A stretch of DNA of 64,000 nucleotides from Zoroaster sp. YZ-2022 (Eukaryota > Echinodermata > Asteroidea > Forcipulatida > Zoroasteridae). Location: assembly GCA_029582265.1 (NCBI GenBank), contig CM055816.1:32213052-32277051 (forward strand), given 5' to 3'. Both the position numbers and the translations under genes were made by a program. A model generated the notes under the pieces. It was given only the letters and a program-made list of their open reading frames with translations. It made no database searches and was not told the origin of the DNA. Each line of letters opens with the position of its first letter. Within the stretch, counting starts at the first letter, position 1. Positions 32,140 to 42,233 of the stretch are shown one piece after another.

Positions 32140-32174
32140 CGACGTTTCGATCAGTAAGCTCTGATCATCCTCAG
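32140..32174 (-). ncRNA. Hammerhead-ribozyme-like motif in left inverted repeat
   Basis: On the minus strand CTGAGGAT, stem GATCAG/CTGATC around AGCTTA, then GAAACGTCG. This is the order CUGANGA - stem II - GAAA of hammerheads, which Penelope-like elements are known to carry. One extra base before stem II breaks the strict consensus. It could be degenerate or merely the conserved pre-terminal motif of this family. Confidence 0.4.
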
Positions 32175-32177
32175 GAG

Positions 32178-32795
32178 AATGCTGCTACCCTCAAACGCAA
32201 CGGTTACAATCCCAACAAGATCAGCACAGCGAAGCCGGTTCCAAACCCCGAAAGCAAGGTAAGTGATCTAACCCTCTCTGCTTGTCTTCCCTATCTAGGT
32301 TCGACGTCTCACAAACTACAACGCATCCTCCGACGAGCAGGCATCGATGTGTTCCACTCAGCACCCAGCAAACTCCAAGGACTTCTGCACACCCACAAGG
32401 ACAAACCGGACCCAAACAACAGAGCGGGAGTCTACCGGATCCCCTGTGAGTGCGGTAAGGTGTACATCGGCGAAACAAAACGCAAGCTCCCCATCAGATT
32501 GAAGGAACACCGAGCACACGGCCGCAGAGGAGATTTTGAGAAGTCCGCCATCGTCAAGCACTCGCACATCAAGGACGACCAAATCGACTGGCAGGCAGCG
32601 CAACTCATTACACCCATCGACGCATGGCACCCCAGACGCATCAGAGAGGCCATCGAGATCGTCAAACACGACACTGTGCCACAGGACATCGGTTTTTTCA
32701 TCAGCGACATTTGGCGACCTATACTACAGACTGAAGGATCTTCTATATCCAAAGTCCATAACCCATCGCAGACTGAGGGATCCCCTATATCCTAA
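32178..32795 (+). CDS. GIY-YIG endonuclease domain of the Penelope-like element (partial)
   Basis: The frame is open from inside the left inverted repeat (NAATLKRNGYNPNKIS) to the stop at 32793-32795. It includes a linker with LTLSACLPYLGSTSHKL then QRILRRAGIDVF, typical of the segment joining Penelope RT to its nuclease. The nuclease core is AGVYRIPCECGKVYIGETKR: the GVY and YIG elements are about 9 residues apart, and the CxC pair is characteristic of Penelope-like nucleases. KLPIRLKEHRAHGRR with the conserved Arg follows. The RT is missing, so the copy cannot be autonomous, yet this domain is uninterrupted. Confidence 0.85.
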   Translation, partial: NAATLKRNGYNPNKISTAKPVPNPESKVSDLTLSACLPYLGSTSHKLQRILRRAGIDVFHSAPSKLQGLLHTHKDKPDPNNRAGVYRIPCECGKVYIGETKRKLPIRLKEHRAHGRRGDFEKSAIVKHSHIKDDQIDWQAAQLITPIDAWHPRRIREAIEIVKHDTVPQDIGFFISDIWRPILQTEGSSISKVHNPSQTEGSPIS

Positions 32796-33165
32796 GTCAA
32801 CCACCCTCCTTCCCCCTGTGCTTGTTAACAACTGATTCAGTTCAGTGAGCACACACTTCTCTCACCCTACCCCTAGGATCATAGTCTCATCAGTTCCCGC
32901 CTGCGCGCCTCAACGACCAATACTACAGACTGAAGGATCTTCTATATCCAAAGTCCACACGCAGACTGAGGGATCTCCTCCCCCTGTGCTTGTTAACAAC
33001 TGATTCAGTTCAGTGAGCACACACTCCTCTCCCCCAACCTCTAGGATCCAGTCTCTACAGTTCCCGCCTGCGCGCATCAACGAACTAATCCTCCAGCATC
33101 CATTCATGGGATGATGCCCCAGCAGTCTACTTAAGCAGCAGCATTTTCCAGAGTCCGGCATTCTC

Positions 33166-33200
33166 CTGAGGACGATCAGAGCTTACTGATCGAAACGTCG
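33166..33200 (+). ncRNA. Hammerhead-ribozyme-like motif in right inverted repeat
   Basis: CTGAGGAC, a perfect stem CGATCAG/CTGATCG with loop AGCTTA, then AAACGTCG. It is the mirror image of the motif in the left repeat. The same single-base excess between CUGANGA and stem II is present, so self-cleavage is uncertain. Confidence 0.4.
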
Positions 33201-33289
33201 AGTTGTACCCCAGTTCTTTTCAGAACTAATTACTACTCAATTGAGATTCCACATGGTGTCACCGCAATTAGTCTTTCTTATATTTTATA

Positions 33290-33876
33290 ATACAATTCAG
33301 TTAACCCCATGCGTACGGTTGACGGCTATAGCTGCAGCCGGTGAATTAATTGATGTTCCAGCTGCATTTGCTGAGAATTCACCTTGAATAGAAATCTTCA
33401 AGAAGGCTGGTCGTTTGGTGAACCATATTGTTCTTGAAATGGAGTGTTATATAATAGATTGGGCTTTCGAGAGCATTCTGAATACAGCCTTTTCATGAGA
33501 TTTCTGAACACCGGCCTTTCAATTACGCTATGTGGGGACTTCATGTGCAATGAATAGGGTATGCCCGGCTTAGCTTGCCCGGCTTATTGTTCAGTCTATA
33601 CGCTTGGCTGAACAGCGGAGTTGTGCACATGCCCACGGCCGGGTTTGACCCGGTGCTCTCCGGCCTCACAGATGTTGGCCACAACCACCTTCACTTGGTA
33701 AAAATAATACCGTACGCAAGGGGTTCAAGTAAACTTGATGTTAAGGGTGATGATGATGGTGCATCACCAAACATATTATTTGTTTGTCTAAATGTTACAT
33801 GCTCGTATATTTGTTGAATAAATATTGAGCAGGTCTATTTGGAATCATCCATTTAAAAAAAAAAAAAAGTACTTAC
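33290..33876. other. Intron, no feature recognised
   Basis: Contains two near copies of 'TGCCCGGCTTA' (33562 and 33578) and an A-run at the exon side, forming the T-rich tract after the donor of the next exon. No supported gene. Confidence 0.35.
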
Positions 33877-34185
33877 ATTTGACATCAATGGGTCCCAATA
33901 ACCCATTCTGTGTAGCCCATGAATCCCTCTGTGCAGTACACTTGATGGTGTTACGATTGTCTTGTCTCGTAGGTGTAAACTCAATCTGACTGCTGAACGT
34001 GTAGCGTTCACTTGATCCTGATGGGGCTGGTGTGGTAACAGACATAGGCATGATAGGTGTGTCTCCATTGAACCAATCCAAGCTCCAATCATCGGGATAC
34101 CCCATATCTGCCATGCATGTCAAGATAGTCGACACATTCTCAGTCATCTGTGAACTACCAGTTATCACAGGGGTATCAGGAGGAC
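33877..34185 (-). CDS. Exon: C2-type Ig domain of the IgSF receptor gene
   Basis: 309 bp, 103 codons, phase 1-1, acceptor TTTTTCTGCAG, donor CAAAT|GTAAGT. The sequence GPPDTPVITGSSQMTENVST leads to ILTCMADMGYPDDWSLDWF (B Cys and C Trp). Later come FTPTRQDNRNTIKCTAQRD, with the F-strand Cys in the 'xxIKCxA' setting seen in nephrin-like domains, and the closing GPIDVK. The 'FTPTRxxN/H' segment is shared with the exons at 38.7 and 44.1 kb, so these three are related. NVS is a possible N-glycosylation site. Confidence 0.87.
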
Positions 34186-35057
34186 CTGCAGAAAAAAACA
34201 AAGTTGTTGTTTAATTCCTTTGTGAGGTGCAATTTTGCATGGCACCCTCGCACAGGATTACCAAGTTTCTTCCCAAGCCTCCTTTTTTTAGGGATAAGAA
34301 AAAGAAAGAAAATGCCATTTTGAAGAAGCTATAATGACATGTACCTTCCCCCAAAAATGTAAAATATAAAAATAAAACAAATACTACAGAAGGTGGAGCT
34401 TTTAGGGATAGCAAGGATGTAGCTTGACTTGAGGTCTAGAAAGGAAGAAAGAAAAAAAAGATCTTTCTTTTCATGTTGTGCAAATGCGAAATACATTTAT
34501 TAATAAAATCATAATGTTTAAACAAATGTTTTCAAATAAATTTAAAAAATATATTGAGATCTGTATAGGGAAGGTACAAACAATTTTTTTTCAACAAATA
34601 AAAACATAATTAAAGTTTCACACGTACTATATGAACATTAAAACATACTAAGTAGTGTAAAGTCCATGATGGTAAAAACATTCATTGAAATATTTTTGTC
34701 TGAGGTAACACCACGTTAGACATGAATACCATGTTTGTGTTTGTCGATACAATACTTCAGTTTTTTCTCACTAACAACACAATGTAATAAGTTTATAGCT
34801 TTCACAGGCTGGTTATTTATGGTAAAGATACAAAGAAAGTAAGCATTCGTTTAGAAGCATTTGTTTTTCAAAACAAACATTTACCAATGTTGTAACTTCT
34901 CTTAAATTTACTGGAAATTGGAAACTGGAAATTAATGTAAATAAATTTGAAAATGTAGGAACTAAGTGTTTACAATTAACATCTGGTGTTGGTAGACTAA
35001 TACAAGTTAGGCCAAAAACAAGTCCAGTTTCTGGTAATAGGTGGGCTTCAAAATTAG
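34186..35057. other. Intron, no feature recognised
   Basis: AT-rich intron. The segment TCCAGTTTCTGGTAATAGG then TGGGCTTCAAAATTAGT just before the minisatellite echoes the dispersed repeat at 24570-24680. No gene. Confidence 0.35.
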
Positions 35058-35120
35058 TCGGAGGGAGGGAGGGACGGGGAGAGGGAGGGAGGGAGGGAGG
35101 GAGGGAGGCAGGCAGGGAGG

Positions 35121-35153
<33 letters not shown>

Positions 35154-35850
35154 AGAGCCATGTAGGGAGGGCGGGATGGAGAGCCATGGAGGGAGGGAGA
35201 GCCATGGGAGGGAGGGATGGAGAGCCATGGGAGGGAGGGATGGAGAGCCATGGAGGGAGGGAGAGCCATGGGAGGGAGGGATGGAGAGCCAGGGGAGGGA
35301 GGGAGGGAGGGAGAGCCATGGGAGGGAGGGAGGGAGGGAGAGCCATGGGAGGGAGGGTGGGAGGGAGAGCCATGGAGGGAGGGAGAGCCATGGGAGGGAG
35401 GGGTGGAGAGCCATGGAGGGTGGGAGAGCCATGGCGGGAGGGAGGGAGGGAGGGAGAGCCAGGGAGGGAGGAGGGAGAGCCATGGAGGGAGGGAGGAGAG
35501 CCATGGAGGGAGGGAGGAGGAGAGCCATGGAGGGTGGGAGGAGGGAGGGAGGGAGGGTGGGAGGAGGGAGGAGGAGAGCCATGGAGGGAGGGAGGGAGGG
35601 AGAGCCATGGAGGGTGGGAGGGAGGGAGGGAGGGTGGGAGGGTGGGAGGGAGGGAGGGAGGGAGAGCCATGGGAGGGAGGGAGGAGAGCCATGGGAGGGA
35701 GGCAGGGAGGGAGAGCCATGGAGGGAGGGAGAGCCATGGGAGGGAGGGATGGAGAGCCATGGAGGGAGGGAGGGAGGGAGAGCCATGGGAGGGAGGGAGG
35801 GATGGAGAGCCATGGATTGAGAGCCATGGATGGAGAGCCATGGACCATAC
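35058..35850. repeat. Purine-rich minisatellite with GGGAGGGAGGG runs
   Basis: About 790 bp built of GGGA and GGGAGAGCCATGGAGGGAG-like units. The plus strand is G-rich with dozens of GGGAGGGAGGGAGGG runs, giving strong G-quadruplex potential. The long Pro/Leu/Ser or Gly/Arg/Glu frames in several registers (up to 348 codons) result from the repeat. Confidence 0.95.
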
Positions 35851-36109
35851 AGGGTTCATGAAATAACATGCATATTATACATTTAAATACATAATGTAAT
35901 TGCCTGCAAAATACAAGTTAAAGTTATCATTAATTAAAAAACATTTATTCCAATTGCCGATTTTGACCAAAAATAAAAATAAACCAAACAGTTTAGACAA
36001 ACAATCGGATGATTCAATTTGCTAAAATGTACTGTACATGTACATGTAACATGAATAAGCTTTATAAATGGTTGTTATGCATACATTTGTTTGCCATTTT
36101 GTTTCAAGA

Positions 36110-36595
36110 ATTTGTCGAACGTATAATAATAATAATACAGAAGATTTATAACATGCCCATATCCATCAAGAAGTGCTCAAGGCGCTTTACTGTAAACAAG
36201 ATAATCATTCAATAGCATAACAATACAATAGCAAATGCAATATAATACTAAACAAAAGATAAAAAATACAATGTCAGTAGTCCTTATAGGCAATATACAT
36301 AAGATGAGTTTTTAAGTTCTTCTTGAAGGAGTCAACAGATTGAGATTCACGAATGTGCAGATCTAGAGGTAAATCATTCCAAAGGCATGGGAGCCACAAC
36401 TTCAAAAGATCTGTCACCCAAAGAATGTTTTGACTTTTGTTCAGCCAGCAAGAATTTTACACTGTAACGTAACTTGCAAGATGGGGCATAATATTTCAAC
36501 AAGTCAGATAATGGTGCACAATCATTCAAAGATTTGAAAACAATAAGAAACAAAAGAAACAAAACCTTTCCCCTCCACTTAATGATTCACTGGAG
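36110..36595 (-). mobile_element. LINE (non-LTR retrotransposon) 3' end, CR1/L2-like
   Basis: The minus strand encodes the usual C-terminus of these RT proteins: VFKSLNDCAPLSDLLKYYAP, SCKLRYSVKFLLAEQ, GDRSFEVVAP. A +1 frameshift leads into LWNDLPLDLHIRES and SFKKNLKTHLMYIAYKDY with a stop. The 3' UTR includes AAGCGCCTTGAGCACTTCTT and ends in (ATT)n near 36115-36140. The element is strongly 5'-truncated. Its tail resembles that of the SINE at 21.2 kb and the fragment at 2.8 kb. Confidence 0.8.
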
Positions 36596-37017
36596 TTTTC
36601 CTCCATATAACTTTTTATATTATTTTGACTGAATTACATGTTCGTAAATTTGAATGTTTTATGGCCCACCAGCTGCTTTGTCAAATTGTTAATAAACCAT
36701 CAATAATAATATTCTAAAAGTGAAATTTCTGATATGATCTTTCCTCTGAGGAAAATCACAGATGATCTCTAATACACAGGGGTCAAAATTACATGTACCA
36801 CTAGTCTGCTAGACCGAGGCTTGTGGTTTTAGGAGCGGGACTACTTGCTGCCGGGATTTGGGTAGTCCGATGGGATAGTGAAATAAAAGTATGCAAAATA
36901 CATTCAGCATGATCTCAGCAAGAACATGATGTTCACCAGATCATGGTTCATTTCTTTTTCTTGAATTTATATTCACATTGTTTGGGAGACTTCTATAAAT
37001 GAGAATTTTGACATTAC
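36596..37017. other. No feature recognised
   Basis: AT-rich sequence; no repeat boundary or gene identified. Confidence 0.3.
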
Positions 37018-37295
37018 TAGTCCTGTGGGCTACCATCAAACTCAAGTTAATTTCAACCCCTGAATACATGTAAGTTTGACATACATGTACTAGTCCTGTG
37101 GGCTACCATCAAACTCAAGTTAATTTCAACCCCTGAATACATGTAAGTTTGACATACATGTACTAGTCCTGTGGGCTACCATCAAACTCAAGTTAATTTC
37201 CACCCCTGAATACATGTAAGTTTGACATACATGTACTAGTCCTGTGGGCTACCATCAAACTCAAGTTAATTTCAACCCCATACATGTAAGTTTGC
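37018..37295. repeat. 73-bp tandem repeat, 4 copies
   Basis: Units starting TAGTCCTGTGGGCTACCATC at 37018, 37091, 37163 and 37236. Each also has AAACTCAAGTTAATTTC and ACATGTAAGTTTGACATACA. They are nearly identical. The last unit has lost the GAA of CCTGAATAC and then runs out. Confidence 0.95.
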
Positions 37296-37573
37296 CCAGG
37301 AGAAATAATTAAACACTTATTTAAAATTACATGTACGTATCTAAAATTCAAAGGATAAGATTACAAAGGTTGCACACAGCATTTATGATGATTTCACCTG
37401 GGCAATTCAATTTTGATTTGATTGCCATACTGTGCATGTGTGTAAGACAATTGAGATTTTAAATGCGACACCACATGAACAAATCCAACATTGCATGAAT
37501 GAAAGTTGAAATACTGTAATTAATACATACATGTACATGTACATGCCGTAACATTATAAATTCACTTGTTTGA

Positions 37574-37909
37574 TTAACCCTCCTACTTCTGGTACCTTTT
37601 TCATACAAGTTGATCCACCATTTGAAACCATTCGCTTTTGTGGTTTTGAATGGTGAAATAACTGTGTACAGTATTGATTTCCCCAAATGGTTTTGAATGG
37701 TAGGTCAGCTATTAAATACAAAACCTTGTTTGGATACTTCTAAGTGGTGAATCAATGGACCCTCTATGCATTTGAATGGATTTGAATGGTAGTAAAGCTT
37801 GCTACCAACACTGTTCAAATGGTATCACCATATGTGTACAAAACCATTGGCCATTTTGGTAAGTGGAAATTTTGAATGGTTTCAAATGGTCCATCAGTAG
37901 GAGGGTTAA
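37574..37909. mobile_element. piggyBac-like MITE, family CCCTCCTACT (copy 3, best preserved)
   Basis: TTAA at 37574-37577 and 37906-37909 flanks CCCTCCTACT...AGTAGGAGGG. The interior is dominated by TTTGAATGGT/ACCATTCAAA motifs, unlike the TCAAAA interior of the other two copies. Part of the interior is found inverted at 57103-57260. TTAA duplication with CCC ends points to piggyBac. Confidence 0.75.
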
Positions 37910-38669
37910 AAATGTATTGCCCATGTTTTACCAGCATTTTCCCGAAGATTTTTCGTTTTTTTTTTTAACATTGAAAAATTCCTTTTAGTAAGGAAAACCA
38001 GATACTTTGAAATGAGATATTTCACAAAATAGGCGTCAGGTTTGGTTAAACAGTAAAAAGTGCACAAATTAATTTATGGTAGGACTCACCATCCTTTCAT
38101 TTTGTAAATGTGTCATTTAAAAACAATTTGTATTCACTTCCTCAAGTGAAATAATGTTTGTCCAAATTCCGCCCGAGTCGCGCGCCTGTGAAGTTTTTTT
38201 CCAACAGACAGTCGGAAAGCACTGAGTGTACAGTGCTATATACACACGTCGGTGTAGGGCAAAATTAAAATCAATTGAAATAACAATGTTCAGATGAAAA
38301 ATAAAATTTCTGTTAAAATAGCAAAAATACACGGGCGATACATCTTTAAGTCTATTATGCTGTTATAAATAATGTCTATTATTTTTCAAGTCTAATTTTA
38401 AATTCCACAATTTGGTAACCCAAACAAAAACAAAACACCAGTTTGAGCATGAAAAAAACATGTTTTTAAGTGATGCAAATAATCAAAATAAATTAGTGAA
38501 ATAATTTTTTTTAAATATTGCAATGCTAGTTATAGCTAAATCTTTTGAAACGGAAGGATGCACATTGATGGTTCTGGTGCCGTTTCATGCAAATTAATTC
38601 ACAAACACACGCTTTATTGTATCATGATGTTGAGACAATGACGATGACGAGAATAACATATGTACACAC
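37910..38669. other. Intron, no feature recognised
   Basis: AT-rich, with a GC-richer piece at 38160-38250. 'CACGGGCGATACATCTTTAA' at 38330-38350 recurs as 'GGGCGATACATCTTTAA' at 23267-23283, so a dispersed repeat end may lie here. No gene. Confidence 0.35.
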
Positions 38670-39002
38670 CATTGACATCCAGGGTGATATTGACTGATGG
38701 GAATGGAGCCTTTGACTCTGAAATGCTTGCTTCACATTTCAACTCCTTTCTGTGATAATCTCTTGTAGGTGTAAATGTCCATTTCCCTATAGTGTCAACC
38801 AGTTTATCAACCACGCCGGAGGTTGAGTTGATGGTTAGATTTGATACACCATCAAGAAACCACTCGATGTTTGCAGCTGGTCTGGTACCCTGTACCTTAC
38901 ATGTGAAATTGTGTTCTGTACCCTGGTTTACAGGCACTAAAGATCCTGGAACTAGTTCACCTCTAGTATCGTTCAGTGACAATGACGATGCTTTTGGTGG
39001 CA
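38670..39002 (-). CDS. Exon: nephrin-like C2 Ig domain (duplicate B1)
   Basis: 333 bp, 111 codons, phase 1-1. The acceptor is TTTTTTCTTCAG. The likely donor is AATG|GTGTGT, weaker than in the other exons. Residues include PPKASSLSLNDTRGELVPGS, then HNFTCKVQGTRPAANIEWFL (B Cys, C Trp), then WTFTPTRDYHRKELKCEAS (F Cys) and a PSVNITLDV end. 'CxVxGTRPAAxIxWFL' followed by 'TPxRxxHxxxLxCxA' is the pattern of nephrin/kirre C2 domains. It is about 60% identical by eye to the exon at 44075-44401, its duplicate. Confidence 0.88.
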
Positions 39003-39523
39003 CTGAAGAAAAAATAAAATAAAATAAATCAACTGTACATGTACATTTGACGTATTTTATACCCCAAACAACGTGTTCACATTTAATTTACAGAAATTCA
39101 CTACGTTATCAACATACTGTACAGTATAGTATGTACAGGTGTCAATCAATTAAGGGAAAATAGCGAATACCCTCAATTCTTATAATAAAAAAGTTACCTT
39201 AAAGATGTATGACACTTTGGGATGCTATATATCCAAGATATTGAAATAACATTTTGTACAACGTATACATGTTACAAAATTATGTATAAATGTTGTGGTG
39301 TGTAACACATCTTTCATGGCATTACACTCCATTCATAAATGCACAAGACAGTTTAGACAATCTGATTAGACAAAAAGTAATCATGTGGGGGTGTATTAAA
39401 TGATGGTACAGACTGGCTTAACAAAATTGGCATCACATGCATGACTCATGTATTTTGGAAGTATTTTGTGTATTTTTATTTGACTTTATTCAACAAAGAT
39501 TAAATTTTTCAAAAAGTTTTGAA
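39003..39523. other. Intron between duplicated Ig exons
   Basis: AT-rich, with TACATGTACA motifs; no gene or repeat boundary seen before the hairpin MITE. Confidence 0.3.
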
Positions 39524-39652
39524 TGGGAATAACAGCTTGACACTTGGTCTTTACTGCAGGTTAACGACCGGTTTTGGGTGTGGTCACGGGCATGACCACG
39601 CCAAAAACTGGTCATTAACCTGCGGTAAAGACCACGCGACAAACGTTATTCC
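39524..39652. repeat. Hairpin MITE, copy 2
   Basis: The best-formed copy. GGGAATAAC, ACTTGGTCTTTACTGCAGGT and TAACGACCGGTTTTGG are mirrored by CCAAAAACTGGTCATTAACC, TGCGGTAAAGACC and GTTATTCC. It lies within the intron between the Ig exons at 38.7 and 39.7 kb. Confidence 0.8.
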
Positions 39653-39742
39653 TTTACGCCGAAGGATACATTATTTTCCCTGACATGGCCTCCAGACTAC
39701 TGCCATGTTACGGGTTCTTGATGAAAACATGAAGTTTTTTAC

Positions 39743-40070
39743 CTTTAATATCAAGCATCACACTGACGCTGATCCCAGAGTGGACGTCCTTGTTTGATGC
39801 TTGACACTAACATCTCTCCATGATAACTCCATGTAGCTGATAATGTAGCTGTACTGGTGCTTGTAGTGAATCCATCGGCATCAGTGATATTATGGTTGTC
39901 ATAAGATGTTAATACCCGACTCCCCACAGTCCAATTGATTGACGCTCCTGGGTTTATGTCTGGTACCCGGCATGTGTACTGACGCATTTTTCCTTCCACC
40001 AGATATGATATACCACCCATAGAGGGGTATACTCCAGTTGAATCAGAAAAGATGATGGATGTTGGGAAGA
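39743..40070 (-). pseudogene. Exon: Ig domain with a 2-bp deletion (duplicate A1)
   Basis: The acceptor TTTGTTGCAG and donor AAAG|GTAAAA are intact and the exon starts in phase 1, but it is 328 bp long, 2 bp shorter than its duplicate at 45317-45646 (330 bp). The frame reads SDSTGVYPSMGGISYLVEGK, MRQYTCRVPDINPGASINWT and ATLSATWSYHGEML like its twin. Between 39808 and 39807 the CA of the expected CAGTGT is missing. This removes the F-strand Cys (twin: MLQCGAINKDGHSG) and leads to a stop at 39751-39753, 8 bp before the exon end. Restoring the frame is not needed if the exon is skipped, since its neighbours join phase 1 to phase 1. An assembly error cannot be excluded. Confidence 0.82.
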
Positions 40071-40162
40071 CTGCAACAAATCAATAATGTGCTGGGTCCC
40101 CAGGGCTACCTAGATAAATTCCTAATTAAGTTGCCTGGATGGCTAGCAAACAATGGACAACC

Positions 40163-40572
40163 CTAAGCTTCAATAATATTGAATATCGCGATATTTTTTT
40201 TAATTATTTGATTATGATACTGAAAACCTTGAGATATCGGCAAATCATCATGATTAAAAAAATATATATCGCGATTACTAATAAATCGCCATTTTGAGTC
40301 AAGTCGGAAATTAGGACAGTCTTCATCTTTCGGAAGTGAGAAACAACAGTGAATTACTACTTCAGAAGTACATACATGCTTTGCAAAAGAATTTGCGTTT
40401 TATTGTGATGCTTGTAGAGGGATAATGTACATGTATACATGCACCTGTGGTTATCAGCTCTAAAGCAATCATGCGTGAATGAAAATAAATAATTGTGATA
40501 CTATCAAAAATTGCGATATACGTTTACCGATATATTGTGGATTAAAAAAAAAATTGATATCGCCCAAGCTTA
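40163..40572 (+). mobile_element. 'CGATAT' TIR element, uninterrupted copy
   Basis: 410 bp from TAAGCTTCAATAATATTGAA to ATTGATATCGCCCAAGCTTA. Ends are imperfect inverted repeats rich in CGATAT. The whole length is present, inverted and split, at 131-215 plus 2108-2428. No coding capacity. Confidence 0.7.
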
Positions 40573-42233
40573 GACAACACATTGGCAAGCTATGATAATC
40601 ACATGTGTATTTTTCTGCTCAACTCCATATGTGTGTACTGCTTTGGTAGGCCCAATGTAACGTCTAAAATGTATACGTATGTACCTGTACATGAATGGGC
40701 ATGTTAAAAAACAAACGTCAAGAAAATGATACAACAGATCCTGGCAAATTTCAAAAATTAACCCAAACCTCCTTCAATAACTGGCAAGACACCATGCTCA
40801 AAGTGTGAAGCCTGATGCTTGCACTGTGCATATAATAATTTACATACATGTATAGATCATTCAAAAGAGGAGGAAAAACATTTGTTCACTGCTCAAATCA
40901 ACAAGTTACATGCAGCTCTTTTAATATAATTTGTTTGGGAAAATAAAGAATGTGTTATCTTTTTTTTCTTCGTCCGTTTTTTTCCTGCACAGGATTGTTA
41001 AGGTACCACTCTCACAAGATTAACTGATTTTAGTTACAGGGTGTTTCCTTCATATTATAGGTTCCTTTATAGAACGTCATACTGCTTGCTAGCAGGTCTA
41101 TACATACTTGTACAGTTTATATGTATGTACAAGTACATAACGACTATGTTCTACTATGCCATACTGCGAGACAAACAAAAATTGTCCATAATTATATTTT
41201 TGTGTTTGTGTAGCAGTGCCAAATGCATGTGTGCATACTTGTACCCGTGTATGTACTTCAACAGCCAATTACTTTGCTGCTTAAATTGCATGACACACTT
41301 ATTAACTCTGTATACACACATCGCGTTGTACCGTGATGCATGTACCGTTAACTGTTTCAGATACATTGTAATTGCAGATGGATTGATATTTTGACCCTAT
41401 GTGCAAATGTACATGTACATGTACATTCGCACGCAGGGTCAAAATGTCTATGTTACATGTACATGCATGTACATGTACATGTATGTGTTATCACTAGGGC
41501 CACACATCATGTACAACCATGGCAAAGACTTGGTCCAATCACAGGGATGCTAGCAGCTCTTGCTCCAGATCCTGAACAAATGTTTTCCCACAAAGGAAGA
41601 GCGAACGCTCATTTATAGGCGCATCTATTCATGCACACACACTTGCGTCTATTTACGTGTACTACACACTTGCGTAGAATCCTGTGTTTTTACATTTAAT
41701 CTATATGGTCAACAAACCACACCAATTTACTTAAGATTTCGAGTTACACTATTTCACATTAATAACACAGGTGTTGCTTCATATACAATCATGAGGGTTT
41801 TTATTACACTGCTACCGTATGTTACAGTTTGGTTGCACACAATGCAGCGAGCTTTACCAGTGATGTCAAGCTTCCTGATAGGGGTGGACGATATCAATAT
41901 AATATCGTAACGATACGATATTCAAAAAAATATTGACTAAATTGGTTATGGTTTTGAAAATATCGAAATATCGCCATATTGACGATATTCCAAAAATATA
42001 GCCGATATTAAATTTATATCTCTCTTTTTAGTTAAAATATCGCCAGAGTGATGAATTGTCTCTAAGAACTTGGCTCGTTTGGGAGCGACTGTCCCTGTCG
42101 AATTTGCATGTAAAAGTAGATTTTTCGGTAGGTTTAACCCTAACCATGCTAGGGTAACTATCTCATCACCCTGTTGAATGCAACGGCATACAACAGTGGT
42201 CAATGATCAAGCCCTGCTAGGTGTTACAAGATC
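40573..42233. other. Intron with scattered repeats, no gene
   Basis: Contains a 56-bp palindrome at 41389-41444 and many TACATGTA runs (41405-41490). At 41880-42010 is a cluster of CGATAT/ATATCG motifs starting GGGGTGGACGATATC, probably the decayed end of a hAT-type element. The plus-strand frames at 41041-41394 and 41560-41910 lack domains and splice context and are not called. Confidence 0.4.
41389..41444. repeat. 56-bp near-perfect palindrome
   Basis: TTTTGACCCTATGTGCAAAT and its inverse (ATTCGCACGCAGGGTCAAAA) surround GTACATGTACATGTAC. It could extrude as a cruciform or, transcribed, form a hairpin. Confidence 0.85.

Larger units (their letters stand above)
32012..33289 (+). mobile_element. 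5'-truncated Penelope-like element with 117-bp inverted repeats and 15-bp target duplication
   Basis: TTCTTATATTTTATA at 32012-32026 and 33275-33289 is an exact 15-bp target duplication. Inside, 32066-32182 and 33158-33274 are inverted repeats of equal length with few mismatches. They run from AGACTAATTGCGGTGACACC inward to TCCTCAGGAGAATGC. A 39-bp head (32027-32065) precedes the left arm. The body carries a GIY-YIG reading frame but no reverse transcriptase domain. After the stop codon a ~140-bp segment (CTGAAGGATCTTCTATATCC...) occurs twice (about 32725-32860 and 32930-33040). Confidence 0.85.

Noticed and set aside
32358..32752. Minus-strand frames of 103 and 106 codons
   Set aside because: Antisense shadows of the GIY-YIG domain.
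34813..35869. Long Pro/Leu/Ser-rich and Gly/Arg/Glu-rich frames up to 348 codons
   Set aside because: Five registers on both strands are open at once because the minisatellite lacks stops; no non-repeat domain is present.
37018..37295. CRISPR-like array or regulatory repeat
   Set aside because: The whole 73-bp unit is conserved; no variable spacer is present.
41041..41910. Plus-strand frames of 116-117 codons with Cys
   Set aside because: No domain pattern or signal peptide that holds up; rich in TACATG/ACACAC-derived residues.
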